From positions 336,341,211-336,405,210 of the forward strand of contig CM042696.1 of the NCBI GenBank assembly GCA_023614405.1: 64,000 bases of DNA. Reading direction: 5' to 3'. Made by a program: the position numbers and the translations under genes. The notes under the pieces were generated by a model that saw only the letters and a list, made by a program, of their open reading frames with translations, was not told the origin of the DNA and made no database searches. The stretch's first letter is position 1. Each line of letters opens with the position of its first letter. Source of the stretch: Avena insularis. Taxonomy: Eukaryota; Streptophyta; Magnoliopsida; Poales; Poaceae. Positions 21,622-35,350 of the stretch are shown piece by piece.

Positions 21622-22101
21622 TGACAAAGGATTAACTCATCAATGCCCATTGTTATGGACTTGGGTTTTGGAGAAGGAGGGAGCGCTATAGGCATCAATC
21701 GGCTAGCAGACAAGCACACGGAGATGCAAGGTTTACCCAGGTTTAGGCCTCGTAGAGGTCCCTACTCCTGCTTTTTTGCTCTTGGAATTATCGAGGGAGT
21801 CGACTATTATAGGGGTGCGTAGATGCAATCTAGCAAGGTTGTGGAAGCTAGGATTGTGATTGTCCTCCTCGCCGCCCCCTCCTAGCCTTTATATATAGGC
21901 TATGTCTCAGGTAGCAAGTCCAGTCGTTTATAGATTAGGGTTCGTTCCTTTAAACTTTCTATCTTAAGCTTCGTCTTGTGCTGCAAGCAATCGGAGTCTC
22001 CGTGAGTCACCCGAATCCTGTATTGGGCCTTGGTAACGCCGTGGGCTTATGCCATATCCAGACCGTATATGCCAAACTCGAGTACCTATAGGGTACGCCC
22101 A
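21622..22101 (-). repeat. Tat element 5' LTR
   Basis: This 480-bp LTR starts TGACAAAGG and ends GTACGCCCA on the plus strand. A TATA-like CCTTTATATATAGGC lies near 21889. It drives element transcription leftward. Confidence 0.85.
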
Positions 22102-22861
22102 CGTCACATGGTCTAGTTAATGTATATATAGATATATATATATAGATGATCATGAGTCAAATATAGTAAGAGTAGATCATCACAATGATTGAGTAAGCAC
22201 GTTGAAATATAAATCCAGGGATTTAGGTTTGGTCTTTATGCAGTCTTGTTAAAGTTCATCTTGTTTTAATCATTAACTAACTCATGTCGTGCCTCGTACA
22301 AACAAGCATATGACACTAAGCGCATCTCAGTAAAAACAAGGGACTTACTATTTCTCTTTGTGTAGTCCCGTTTGATGAAATCCTGTCGTCGGTTTGTTTG
22401 TTGAAGATATCCACCACATCTAGAACATGGATAGACTATGTATCTACTTTATAGTTGCTCCTCTACATATAGGTCCAGGCCACTCATTAACATAAACAGG
22501 TTTGCATGCATCAGTATAAAGAAACAAGTACTTACAATATTGTAGGGGCGATTCACTCTATGATATTCTGTGTTTTCTGTGAGAGGAAATAATACCATAT
22601 ACTTGTTGTTGAAGTTTACAATGCACTAGATAGAAATTATAATAGAATCACTTATGAACATGTAGAGTAGGGAATGACGGAATATAAACCAACATTTTAA
22701 TAAAATAAAGTTTTCCATGAATGAAAAAATATAATACAGTTACAATCGCCGCTTAGCACAAACAAGATAGAAATTACAATGGTTTAACTTGTGAAATAGG
22801 ATTGCAAACAAATATGTAAAGTGCCATAAAATTTTCCATGATCTACAGAGCAGGAAGTTAC
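22102..22861. repeat. Host stretch with ~130-bp degenerate tandem repeats (left half)
   Basis: GATAGAAATTATAATAGAAT (22628) and GATAGAAATTACAATGG (22765) head repeat units of about 130 bases that continue as ACTTATGAACATGTAGAGTA and CCATAAAATTTTCCATG. The same units resume right of the Copia element (51331, 51456, 51810, about 53520). A TATATATAGATATATATATA microsatellite lies near 22125. No gene is visible. Confidence 0.6.
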
Positions 22862-24643
22862 TGTAGGGGCTCGCATATGAAAACAATAAAATTTTACCCT
22901 ACGCCCCTGAACCCCTGATGTTTCCAGGACCTTTCTATTAGAAATACAGTAATGGGAGGGGCTTTTCACGAACTTACCCTTGAAGACCGAAAAGCGTTGT
23001 CAACGCTCAGGAGAACGTGTTTGATGTAGATGGTCTGAAGCCGACCTCAAGGTCGTGTTGAAGTCCTCGTGCTCCTGCGGCTCCAATGACTCCTAGTTCC
23101 CCAAGTGTGACACCTCGTGGGGAGTTACACACGTCCGGTGTCTGGCGATGACTCCCGCTTCCCTGATCCAATAGCAGTTGCGGAAGTAGACCTCCTGGAT
23201 CCGAATCCCGCAGCACAATGGTGCTCCGCAATGAAGATGTCTCTTGTTCACGCTGTCCGAACTTGGGACCATGGTCATGGGAGAGGGAGAGAGGGAGATC
23301 AATAGGAGGTCTCCCAAAAAGTGAGGAAACCTTTATTGAATATTGTGTGTATTTTCTGGTCAAAATACACCCACTATATATAGGGGGAGGGGGAGGTACT
23401 ACCTTCCTCAAAGTCCCAGGGTGGGATTAAAGGAGGAGGAGGTGGGGGAGGCACCGCCGGCCACCCCCACCATGGGCCCCGCGTGGGGCAGGGCCACTAG
23501 GGCCGCCGACCACTCCCCTTGGCCCCTCCCAGGATTCCGGCCCCTCTTGGGCCCTTTCCCCTTCGGGATTTGGCCCATTAAGCCTTTTGACCTTTAATTG
23601 ATTTTCTCTTTATTAAATAATTATGAATAAATGATTAAATCATTATTTAACATTCATTCACATATTATTTAATCTCCGTGGCTATGGAACACCTTCCACC
23701 TCCACTCTGGGCATCCTTCGAACTTACCGAAACCCTTCCGGTTTTCTCTCTTCTCTTCTTTGGTGATTCTACCGATCCTGTAAACACTCTGTAGGCATCA
23801 CCAAGCCCTTAAGCATGATACCCCATGGTTAGGTAACACTCCAGACATGTTCTAGACACTCTCGGACCAATGATCGACAGGGGGACCTGGATGGCCATGT
23901 GACCCCAGTGCACTCCACAAAGATCTTTTGCCATTTGAACCATGACTATCGCGTCTTATTCGTTTTGTCTCTCGATACTTGCATTTCCCGTGATCTGATC
24001 AATGACATCACCATGTCGTGTTCAATCTCGTTACCGAACAATGCTACTTGACTCGTTTCGACAAGTGATATCCCTGTGATCAAATCACACGATGCGCAGC
24101 TATTGCATATAACCTCTCCGAGTGGGCCCTCGAGTATCTTTCCGTCACGCGGATGGACAAATCCCACTCTTGATAAATATTGCCTCTACTGTTCCTCCGA
24201 ATACTTGAACACACCTTTATGATCATTGTATTACCAAGTGACATTTGATGCTATCTAAGCACTCTCGGGAGATAGTGATTGATATAGCCTCACGATCTAA
24301 GGAATAGTCTACTAGGTCTATTCTAATCATTGTAACTTAAACTTCATGACATGATCGGGTCACGATGTTTAGGTTGGGTATTGGTTCATCATCTCATTCA
24401 CAGAATGATATGACTCCATTTCCAACTGTCATAAATGCCACATGATCAGGAAACCTTGATCATCTATTGACCAATGAACCAGTGACTAGAGTTTCACCGG
24501 GAACCCCTGGTTATTTATAAATCACACGTGTATTGACATTTCCTTTTAATACAGTTATAACATGATATAAAACTTAATTATAAACTTTATGAAATATGAT
24601 AATAATCCCTATTATTATTTGTCTCTAGGGCATATTTCCAGCA
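22862..24643 (-). repeat. Copia 3' LTR
   Basis: 1782 bp, from TGTAGGGGCTCGCATATGAA to GGCATATTTCCAGCA. In element sense it begins TGCTGGAAATATGCCCTAGA, the start common to many Triticeae Copia LTRs. It differs from the other LTR by scattered changes and a ~20-base length difference. Confidence 0.9.
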
Positions 24644-24660
24644 GTCTCCCACTTGCACTT
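24644..24660 (-). other. Copia polypurine tract
   Basis: GTCTCCCACTTGCACTT, a purine run on the element strand, directly abuts the 3' LTR. Confidence 0.8.
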
Positions 24661-27303
24661 GAGTACAAATAAACTAGTTGCATTTGTTCTTAATTATTGG
24701 CACCATATATCCCAGTACCCTGAACATGCTTGCTCATGGAAGAGGTTAGTCTTGGGACTATAATTTACAGTCCCAAATCCTTTGCATATTACTAATGTCA
24801 CCTTGATTGACATTAATACTTTATCATCACATGATAACATCTTTGTGTATGCATCATCGCTATGGCAGCAGAACGAGGCCAGATTACAGGAGCCTACAGT
24901 GACTTTAGATCAACCTCGAGGGCTTTCTCATGGGCACTATACGCTAGGACACATCATTCTACGTTAAAAGCTAACTAGCGCCACCATAACATTATACGTC
25001 ACTTTAGATGGTACCCTTATCTATTATAAATGTAATCATCAAAACACTAGTGCACTCTGTGCAACTTTTGATGTTTTGTTCACCTTTCTTCCTACCTAAC
25101 TTCAGTCGGTACATAGGAGTTTCCAACATATTGTCTTAGAACATAACTCTTTATGCTTTAATATATGCCATCCTCTATGGATCTGGAAAATATGTCTACA
25201 GTTCTCTTTTAGACACGATGGACAAACTTAGCTCAACATTCCGTGATTCGAACTTAATAACTTTTTCAGACGTTCCTTCTTGGATCATATACTATGTTAA
25301 GATATCATCATGGTTTTCTAAGATAGAACCTATGTCTCAACATAGAGGATGATGATCATCCTATTCTTTCTTTCAACCATTCATGTAAAACTTAATACTA
25401 TTCCTAACTTGAGTTATTAAGGACCGGTTCCATAATTAACTTATATTCTGGAACTCTTTTCACGATCCCTTTTAGGAATACTACATAATATCGTAATATT
25501 CTTACTATCAACTTCTACTCTCTATAAATCTTTATTTATCGGTACTTGCGCTTTTATTCTTAATGTGTCATATAAACACTTAAGAATCATTCCTCTAATC
25601 TCCCACTCAAAATATGTTCCTAACATATTTGGGTATGAGTCACTACTCTTACTCAACATATGTTCCTACATATTTGAATTTCAGACTTATATTGCTCCCA
25701 CTCAAAAATATGTCATGCACATATTGTTTTAGGAAGACTTTCATAGCTCCCACTCAATTTTAGGCAAATTGCATATCCACTCACTATTTTAAACAACTTC
25801 AAAATCCTTTGATCAAATATCAAACTTGGAGATTCACTATGAGACACTAGTAGTTTACTAGTTTTAAATCCACCATACTTTCAGCACACTTGAATCAAAT
25901 TTATTTGAATTTGTCCAATACTTTATTCATGACAAATTGTGCTTTTGTCATTCACCCCTTTTTCCACTATGGCTTTGCAGTCATTTGGGAAAATTCAAGT
26001 AACCCCTTTACTTGTAAGATTCAGCAATGAATTGCTTTTCCAATCTTAAGTGAATTTTGCCTCTAGGATATCTCATAATTATAGTTTACTATTATTTCCT
26101 TAGTAGTTCGTAGGTATGTCATATTCTGGTAATCATGATAAATGATTTACAAATGTCTCCATACAAGATATGGGCTGCATTTTGAATCCTACTTTACGTA
26201 GTGAAAACACCAGTGGGGAAAACACAATGATCACTATCGTTGATTCTTTCCTTTGTGAAGAGTATCGTTCAGGAACGCTTTATGTTGCGCTTCTCAACAC
26301 TATGATTTAGAGTTTTGAATCCTCATCATGGTTTCCACTATCTTCCATTTGCTCCATAATGGAGAAATACCACTGAATGTGAAACTTTCTCGAGAATGCA
26401 CCAAAAATCCAAGCAATACTAGCTTTGCTTTTCTTTTGGTTTTAGATATGGATTTCATATTCAAAGTTTTCCAATGTACACTCTACAAGGACTTATTCGC
26501 TATTGTTTTGGTTATATCGAATAACCCCAAAACTTCCACGATGATACATAATATACGGTGCCGATTTCACGAATTCATATGGTCAACTATATATATTCTA
26601 ATTGAGTGCTAACTATTTCTAACTAATGGTCTTTTACATCTATACTACAATGATTTATTTGGCACCATCTATCCACCCAGTTGATATCAAATATCATATT
26701 GTGATGCTTTGCATTTTGACATTTAAAAAGCATTGCATTCCAAAATTTTCTTTATGCTAATCTTATAAAGTTGAATTTCATTACTATTGATCAAATTGTA
26801 TTAATTAGATTCTCTTTTATCTTTAATACGCTTTATCGATGAAATAATTTTATCTTATCAAATAGTTTCATACTCATGTTTCCTTTGGTAAACTTCGTTA
26901 TAAAATTTAAATGATCATATAATGATAATTAACATTTTGTTAAACTATAATACATCGAATATGTATTCTCTTTTAACAATTTATAAAACACTTTGTATTC
27001 CAGTAATACACAGTGCTTAAGTTATTTTGTCGAACTTAGGCATGATTCATATGTGACGACAAATCGAATGACTTTCACATAATATCAAAATAACTCCGAA
27101 TTTAAACAATGGTTTTATTCAGTAATGAACATATCATTAAGTTGGGTAATTTCAAGGCATTTCAATATTTTACAAATGTTCATGTATTATCAATTAGTTT
27201 CAACAACAAGGATAATTCGCATATAATCGAACAAGATATGAACGTGAATAGAAATCATTCATAAAAGTGGAACAACTGTTTGTTACAAACTCATATGAAT
27301 AAC
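24661..27303 (-). other. Copia 3' internal region, AT-rich and non-coding
   Basis: About 2.6 kb with no credible ORF on either strand. Three extra copies of CTCCCACTCAA (25600, 25695, 25747), a purine-rich tract on the element strand, resemble the functional polypurine tract. Confidence 0.6.
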
Positions 27304-28568
27304 TGATGTCTGCAAGTGCACAGATCGTTTGTAGCTAGTTTCGAAGTATAGATATCGATCCCATAGGGAGACCAAAGGTAAGTGTTTATGAGTGAAGTCT
27401 CTGTCACACCCGAAGTTGTCATAGGTCTTTGAGTGAATTGACTGCAAGTGTTGAAATGAGAATGGGGTTTTGATTAAACTAGGTGTATTTAAATAAAACT
27501 AAAATGTAAACTTCAGAAATAAAAAGCATAAAAGTAAAGAACGGATTGGTTGTTTGTTGTTTTCTACAGATGGCAAAAGAAGGCGCAGGGAGATTCAGTT
27601 CATGGTGATAGTGACTGTGCCAGGTGGACGAATAATAAATGTAACAATTATAATCTTATAAGTATATGTGTAGGCGAGCAACCCATAATTAGCCGGAACT
27701 CCTCTTGGTAGATTTCATCCCAACTTCAATAATCCTACTAGTTTGTTACCAAAACCATGGTCAGACACTAGACGATTAAGATCCTTTAGGTCACTTAGCG
27801 ATTAAGCTCCTTGGATCAGACTAATGCAATAAGCGTGGTGGTTCCTTGTTATCCTCGAGTCTACTAGTTTTCCATTGATATCCCCGTGTCACTCGGGGGG
27901 TCGCCGGTCTGCTAGCGAATAAGATCCTATCCATGTAGAACAAAGAATCATGTTGTCTGGGCCTTTAATTGGACAACAAGCATTAGGCATCCCACAAATA
28001 GTCAAGCACACATAATATAGTAATTAGAATCAACCACAAACTAACGGAAAATATATGACGACACATCACATCTCACCAATCCCCTACATCTCCCACACCG
28101 AAGGAACTTACTCACACATGAGAGAAGAACGGATCATCGATATAATTAAATAAAGGGAATCCTTTTTGATATCACCGTGGAGATCCATAGTAGGAATAGA
28201 AAAGTACCCAACACAATTCAAGATGTGAAGAAACAATCTCAAACCCTAGTCTTCAAGGTGAAGATCTCTCTCTCTCTCAAGTACACGTAATGGCTATGGG
28301 GGTGTATTGGCTAGGAGGCAGAAGATCGTGGAGCGAGATGAAGAACATATTCCCATTCTTCTCTGATCTATTCTTTCTCCCTTCTTGATGGGATGGCGGC
28401 TGTTGTGTTGTGTTTTTTTTTGAAGATCTTGACAGTAGGTGTGATCCTACTGTCTTTAAATTACTTTAGGATTCCCCAAGTTGGGGAAGCCTAGGACAGC
28501 TACATATGTTCCTGAGACTGATACAGGGGGGTGTAAGGAGCAGAAAGTTACAAAGCGCTTATAAAGAG

Positions 28569-29234
28569 CTACAGAGAGTTACAAGTATTGTGTATCTCCT
28601 GATGATATTCAGATTTGGTCCTATGTACTAGCAACCTAAAGTCTTGCTGAAATCTGTTCTTCCAAGAGTCAGTAGAGGGAGTAATATTGTTAAAGCACAA
28701 GTCATTCCTCTCTTTCCAGATGCTCCAGGTTGCTACGATAATAGTCTCCATAAACAGCTTGCTTGTTGAGTCTTTTTCCCTTTTTCAATAATGTGCAGAC
28801 GGTCCACATTATCATCCCATTCTGAGACCAAGAGCACCTTGACATTGTTTTTTGAAAGAGCAGGCGAAAAAGAGGTGTTCCACTGTTTCCTCAAAGTTAT
28901 TGTTGCAAATTAAACAATCATAATTAGACACACTATTGTAGTGTCTTTGTTTGAGCATGTTTTTAGTATTCAATCTATCAGAGAGTAATAGCCGGAAGAA
29001 AAACTTGAACTTTGGTGTACATTTACTCTTCCATAACCAGTTGAAGGAAATGTGTGCTTCCATCTCTCTGAAACAGAATTGATAGAATGCTTTAGCCTGG
29101 TATTTGTCTGATCCCCAATTGTAACTCCAAATGTCTTTTACAGAATCATTAATTTCTATATTTGTGACTTTTTGCTGCAATTCCTTTAGCTCATCCATGG
29201 CTTGAGGCGAAATAGGCAGAGAAAATTGTGGCAA
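28569..29234 (-). pseudogene. LINE ORF2 C-terminal region (zf-RVT)
   Basis: FNWLWKSKCTPKFKFFFRLLLSDR and CNNNFEETVEHLFFACSFKKQC form the zf-RVT Cys/His region downstream of plant L1 RT; SIWKERNDLCFNN ends the protein in a further segment of the same frame. A break between 28812 and 28751 interrupts it. Confidence 0.85.
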
Positions 29235-29494
29235 GGTCAGGCCTCGAGAAATTCTGCCACTGAAGAGTCCTCTTAAGATGTAAAAGAAAATGCTCTTGGG
29301 AACATTTCAGCTGCCACCCCTTCCAACCAGTTATCCTTCCACATCAGCATTGTATTCCAAGTTTTAAAAGTACAATGAGTAATCCCTGTGTAAATTGGGA
29401 ATAGTTTAACAATATCTTTCCACCAGAAAGATCCACATGTTTCAGAAGCATGTGGAATTGTCCCAATATAATATGTGTTCCAGATTAGACATAA

Positions 29495-31227
29495 TCATGG
29501 GATGTCAATTTTGTTGTAAAACTTAAGTAAAAACTTCAAAAGCAGTGCATCATTCTGTATTTTAAGATTCAGAACACCCATACCTCCTTTGTTCTTTGGC
29601 CTACACACCTTGTCCCAGGCAATTAAGGCATTACAATGCTCTCCTGCCTCATCCTTCTTATTCCACAAGCAATGTCTCCTGATTTTGTCCACATGTTCAA
29701 TTATTCTTGGTGGTATCTTAAGAGTACACATAGGGAACATGAGAATAGAAGTTAACAGAGAGTTTATAAGAGTTGTTCTACCACTGTAAGACATTAGCAT
29801 GTAATTAGGAGAGAGATTCCTCTCAATTCTGTCTACAAGTGGCAAAAGATCAGTCACAGCAGGTCTGGTGGTTCCTAGAGGCAGTCCCAAATAAGTAAAA
29901 GGCATTTTCCCAATTACACAACCAATAAGGGATGCCAGCTCATTAGTAAGTTGCTCATTGACATTCAAAGGGATCATAATAGATTTACTATAGTTGATAT
30001 GAAGACCAATGGATGCAGCATAGGGATCAAGAATGTTTTTCATTGTAACAACTTGATTAATCTTGGCAGGCATGATAATGATGGTATCATCAGCATATTG
30101 TACCACTGGATAATTCATACTTGGGTTGCAAGTAATTGGTGACTCCAGTGTATTAGTAGCTAGGGCTCTATTGATTGTAGACTGGAGGAGGTCAGCAGCA
30201 ATAACAAAAATAAGGGGCGAAAGAGGATCTCCTTGTCTGACACCTCTTCTGCAGTGAAATTGCCTTCCAGGGACACCATTAAGAAGTACAGAAGATTTCC
30301 TAGAGTCAAATATTATTTCAATCCACTTAAGCCACTTATCATCAAATCCCATTTGTGCCATTATTTTAATCATTGCCTGGTGATCAATTGTGTCAAATGC
30401 CTTGGCAAAGTCTAGTTTGAGTAAAATTATTTCCTTCTTGGATTGTTCACATTGATGGATAAATTCAAATGCCCAGGCTAAGCAATCTTGAATGGATCTT
30501 CCTTTAAGAAAACCATATTGATTCTGATGTACAATTCCAAGTACCACCTTTTGTAGTCTATTTGCATGAATTTTTGTGATGATTTTGAGGCAGCAATTTA
30601 ATAAGGTAATAGGTCTATAATCATTAATAGACTCAGGTGTACCTTTATTGGGATCAGAGTAATATATCCAACATTTATACTTTCCAAATTCATGTTCCCA
30701 GAGTGAAATTCCTGATATAATTTGTAGATATCATCTTTAATGATATGCCAACAAGTCTTGACAAAGTGCCCATTAAAGCCACCAGGACGAGGAGCTTTGT
30801 CTGCGGGCATTTGTTTGACCACTAAATTAATCTCATTTACTGTGAAAGGCTCAGAGAGTTTCTCAAGTCCCTCAACTGGCTTAATGAGGTCAGTCAGATT
30901 CATGATCATCTGAGGATTTTGTATAGTACCCAGTCTTTCCTTGAAAGCATTAAAGATAGCCTCCTCTTTGTCCTCATGAGTGGTTATCACAGTGTCCTCA
31001 TTCAATTTCAAATGAGATATGTTGTTTCTTCTGTATCTATCAATAGCCATAGCATGGAAGAATTTGGAATTTTCATCTCCAAACTTTGTCCATCTAATGG
31101 CACATCTAGCTTTCCAATATTGTCTTTTATACTCAAGTAATTTGATGATATGCTTCTTGATGATTTGTCTAAAATTTTCTTCAGGAATTGTTAAATGCCT
31201 TCTGTCTTCAATTTTATCTAGTTCCAT
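29495..31227 (-). pseudogene. LINE reverse transcriptase
   Basis: The two parts (31227-30598 and 30547-29495) are offset by a frameshift near 30600-30650. The first holds KFGDENSKFFHAMA, a conserved pre-RT block, and GYITLIP. The second holds [32 protein letters not shown] (catalytic Asp), [16 protein letters not shown], and YADDTIII (catalytic Asp pair). TYLGLPLG and [18 protein letters not shown] follow. The protein would copy LINE RNA at a nicked target. Confidence 0.92.
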
Positions 31228-31560
31228 GAGAGCTCTATTAGAATTATCAATACAGATAGATAATTTGGATATAGATTTGCTCCAAAATTTCAGATCATGT
31301 CGAAGTCTTTTAAATTAGGCATTCAGAACCGCAGCATGATTACCCTTATAAACCGGCTTAATCCAACTAGCAGCCACAGTGTCAAAGAACCCAGAATGAG
31401 CAGTCCAAAAAGATTCAAACCTAAAGATCTTAGATCTAGGAATTGAAGTTTGTACAGAAATCACACATGGTGTGTGATCAGAAGTGGGTATACCCTGTGC
31501 CAGAACAGAAGTAGCAGGGTAAGATTATGTCCAATGAAGAGAAGAGAAAACCCAATCTAA

Positions 31561-32166
31561 CTATTCCAACAGAGGATCTGATTGCATATTACTCCAAGTA
31601 TACTTTCTGCCTTTTATTGGTAATTCAGTTAGTTGCTGTATTCTAATGAATTCATTGAAAGTGAACATATCTTGGACACTCCCACCAGGTTTATTTCTAT
31701 TTTCTGGTGATCTTATAAAGTTAAAATCACCCATGATTAGCCAATCCTCATTATCTGGAATGTGAAGGTTCATTAACCAGTCAACAAAATCATCCCTGAG
31801 AGTACCATGGGAAGGGCCATACACATTCACCAAAGTCCAGGACTCGGCAGATTGAGTTGATGTGAAATGCACAGAGATAGCAAAGGGCTCACAATGCATA
31901 ATCATACCACAAAAGACAGAGCTATTCCAAATAATAATCAGACCACTAGATGCACCATTAGAAGGAATATAAACAAATTCATCAAATCTCTTAGGGCAAC
32001 AGGACTTGATAAAGGTGGAATCAAAATGATGTTTCTTGGTTTCTTGCAGACATACTACAGCACAACCACTAGAATTTATGGCATTAAACAAAGCCAACTG
32101 CTTCTTCCTAGCATTAAGTCCTCTGATGTTCCAACACAAGATAATCCATTGTTTGTGATTATTCAT
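31561..32166 (-). pseudogene. LINE endonuclease (APE type)
   Basis: The start of ORF2: WNIRGLNARKK (metal-site Asn), CLQETK (catalytic Glu), VNVYGPS, and MGDFNFI (Asp/Asn pair). This nuclease nicks target DNA to prime reverse transcription. The frame stops at TAG 31561-31563 and continues, with more stops, into the RT frame. The ATG at 32166 begins MNNHKQWIILCWNIRGLN, right at the expected start. Confidence 0.92.
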
Positions 32167-32183
32167 TACAAAAGGAATAAATA

Positions 32184-35100
32184 TTATTTCTTAGATGCCA
32201 AAAGCTCCTTGGCAGTGAGCTCAGCTTCAGGGATACCACATAGCTTCACACCAATGTTCTGCAGTACAGCAATAGAAGTAGGTGGAGGAAGATCATCCTC
32301 ATCAACATCATTCACCTCCTGAACTTGTCCTGCAGAGATCTGTAAGTCCTTGGCTTCAATATCAGTAGGAACTTTCCTAGGCTTGACCTTAGATTTGTAT
32401 TTCTTCCCATCAACAGGCATGTGGACCTTGAAGCCATCATATTTTGTGCTTATAGGACTCCTTCTAACCTGAGAAGTCATCAGGGGCATAATGGAATTAT
32501 TAACATCAGTAACTCTGTCAAGAAATTGCTGCTTATCAAAATTATCATGAACACCAGAGATGACCACCTCCTGAAATACCAAGTCCTCATGCATAGCCCC
32601 TGAAAGATGACTCAGCCCCATGGACGGAGATAAGTTAAGATCCACCTTCCTAGCAACATTCCTGGGCCAGGGACCAGAGGAGAGTCTTTTTCCAAGCACC
32701 ACATTCACATTATTAAAAGCAGGCATTGAAGATAAGAGTCCCATGTCAACCCAAATATTCCTATTCAATTTCTGCATGATAATGTTCTGAATAATAGATA
32801 GCTTAAGCCATGTATTAGAATCAAGTTGGTTCAAACCACAAACCAAAGCTTTTGCAAAATCCAGACTGTCCACATCACTAGATGAGAGGGTCTTCCAGTG
32901 GGGTAAAAAGGAACTAACTCTAGACAGAGCTGAGATGTTAGCCGCAAAAACAGATTGAAGCGATGCAGAAAGCATTCACAATGACAGTGTTAGAAGAGGA
33001 TGAATCTTCAGACATAGGACTGTCAACATTTTCATTCTAAGCAGATAAAGGGCTATCATGAATATTGGTAATAGGAGGTGGGACCCCAGCTTCAACAGTG
33101 ACACCTTGTTCAAGAAGAATAGCTGGAAATTGTAAAGGGGGGAGAACCAATGTCACTGTCAACATCAGCAGCCATCTCCTGGTCTAGCTGATGATTCTGA
33201 ACAGGTGCATGCTGATGTCCCTGATTATGATTATGACCCTGTCCTCCATGAGCACCATTCTGCTGGAGCCAAGCAGCCAATTGTTGTTGATAAATTTGTT
33301 CAGCAGATTGTTCAAGGCCATAGAAAGGATGAGGGTTCCTATCTTCAGGTTCTGGGTCCTCATGAGGTGGTGGTAGGTCATGTATGTGTGCATTCCAATC
33401 ACTATTGCGAAGGATATAAACTGGTACAGTCCAAGAGTTTCTTGCCCCACCTAATTGAGAAATTACAAGACTTTTGGGGATGAACTTTGGGTTTGCCACA
33501 ACCACCTTAACTATGACATATTTGAGGTGTTCCCTAGGTCTGTGCCACATAGTGAGTAATCCAAAATCCTCAACAACACTACAAATGTAGGAATTAGTTT
33601 GATAATCTGCAGGAAAACCTAGGAAAAGTATCCAAGTCTGTCGACCAAAGGAGGCTAATCTGCGGTTTCTAGCTTGGTCATGTCTCACAAAAGTGACAGT
33701 GGTGATTTCATCAATTTCAAAGGTGGTTCCAACAACAGTGTCAGCTATCAGAGTATCAACCAGAGTAAAGCTACCCAGGCCAAAAGGATGATCATCACAT
33801 TGAGCAACCTCAAATCCACTTTCATTCAGCAACCCCTCAATCGTGTTCCTCATGTCATATCTAAACTGAATCGGAATAAAACGGTTGGGTTCAGCAATGA
33901 CAACATTGTCATGGTTCAGAGGAGCAATAGGATCAACCACAAGAACCGAGCGAACACGGCGATCAGAAGGGCCATGGTCAATAGACATACCATCCGGGAT
34001 GAAAGCTAGAGGATTCACCGGGAAGTTCGCCATTGCAATCTCTCTGCCAGGGTTTACTGTAGGGGGTTCCGCCGGGAGCTCCGAAGACGAAGAGGCAAGC
34101 GTTTGAGGAATATCTGCGCATGGTTTAGTTTGTTTCTTAACAACCCAGATATTCCGACTCAATAAATCTGTCTGATTTTGTCTGATACGATTCTGCTTTG
34201 GTACCCAAATTTGTCGGACCATCTTTCTGCTCACGTTATAATGCTTGGCCCAATGACCAAGGTCTTTGCAAAGCAGACATCGGAGGCCAATATCGCAATC
34301 TCTAGATAAGTGTCCCGAGGCCAGGCAGGAGGCGCAGCAGATCCCACGGGCCCGGTAGCAGAACCTACATTTGCGGCCCAGTTTGCGACAACCAAAACAC
34401 ATGCCAGGGCAGTTTGCAGATTTATGGTCCGATAGCCCATAGCGAGAGCATCGACCCAAATATTCAAACACCGGGTCCTTTGGAGGCAAAGCAGGTAAAT
34501 TAAGAATTTCCATAATATCTTTGTTAGCGTATCCAAAGGATCGAAAATCTTCTAATTATTCCAGCACCAAGATAGGTAACTGATCGCAGACTTTACGGAA
34601 GAATCTGTCATTAACAAATTTCGAATTTGAAAAAATCTTCTGATCCACCAAAATCGGATCGCTGAACGTACCAAAGAGAATATGATCAGAAGATCACAAC
34701 GGAAGATTCACAGCGTTAGACTCCCTTTTCTGGTTAGAAAAATCTCGAACAATCACTGAATTATGTAGATCAAACTTTGATAAAACTTGAGCAGATCAAT
34801 CAGTAGTATCTGTCCTTGCATTTTTCTTCAGAACACTCAAATTATGTTTCAGATTAGTATGACTTCGCTGAGAGATATCCAAGATTTCCTTAGAAGTTTG
34901 ATCCAACGTAATATCTGAATGAAGAAAACCAGAGATCGTAGGATGTGTTCCTCTAAACAGAGAGAAGTGACAAATGAAATCCGTCCAAATTCGATCTCGA
35001 AGCCCATAGAAAAAATGCCCCACTTGATTACAAGCCACCGAGAATCTGAATCTGCGATCACTTAACTGGAAAACCTTGTATAGTCGGCAATTACCCCTAG

Positions 35101-35350
35101 ACAACATTGCAAAGCCAGACCCACAAATTCCTCGGTGAGAGGAAAAGATGCGCAGGAGAACGAGACCACCAGAAAGAATTCCTTGCCACCAGAAGGAGAG
35201 AGATGGACCGATGTTCCAAAACGTCGATGTACCTGATCTTCCAAGGCCAGCCCTGGGGAGAAGTCCCAGTGTAGAAGCCCTTCCATGGATGGGATTGCTA
35301 GAAGCCATGATCGCCGAGGGAGGAGGGGGGTGGAGGGGGGTGGAACTCAT
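32184..35350 (-). pseudogene. LINE ORF1 (CCHC RNA-binding protein)
   Basis: From the 5' end (35350) an N-terminal part with LSDRRFRFSVACNQVGHFFY resembles the start of plant LINE ORF1. The same frame, past stops near 34796, 34690 and 34555, gives CPGMCFGCRKLGRKCRFCYR and CCASCLASGHLSRDC, CLLCKDLGHWAKH: clustered CCHC-type zinc knuckles. Then comes GRQTWILFLGFPADYQ and WHRPREHLKYVIVKV. A frameshift near 33110 moves to the C-terminal frame (32975-32184). ORF1 ends 18 bases before ORF2 starts. Confidence 0.85.

Larger units (their letters stand above)
1851..22101 (-). mobile_element. Tat-type Gypsy LTR retrotransposon with antisense gene
   Basis: The element is reverse oriented. From right to left: 5' LTR (21622-22101), primer site, leader, gag, protease, RT, RNase H, second RNase H, integrase, then an oppositely transcribed gene, then the 3' LTR (1851-2333). 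Without the two nested insertions (5212-6747 and 8844-14723) it is about 12.8 kb. The Tat call rests on the DGG protease motif, a second RNase H between RT and integrase, and an antisense ORF with a putative gypsy-type transposon domain downstream of pol. These are known features of Tat relatives such as maize Grande. All its coding regions carry stops or frameshifts. The family name is left open. Confidence 0.85.

Noticed and set aside
20937..21719. 260-codon minus ORF across the Tat leader and LTR
   Set aside because: It runs through the primer-binding region and into the LTR, is low-complexity in composition and has no recognisable domain; most likely chance.
26328..26612. 94-codon plus ORF in the Copia internal region
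   Set aside because: Wrong strand for the element, AT-rich, and no motif.
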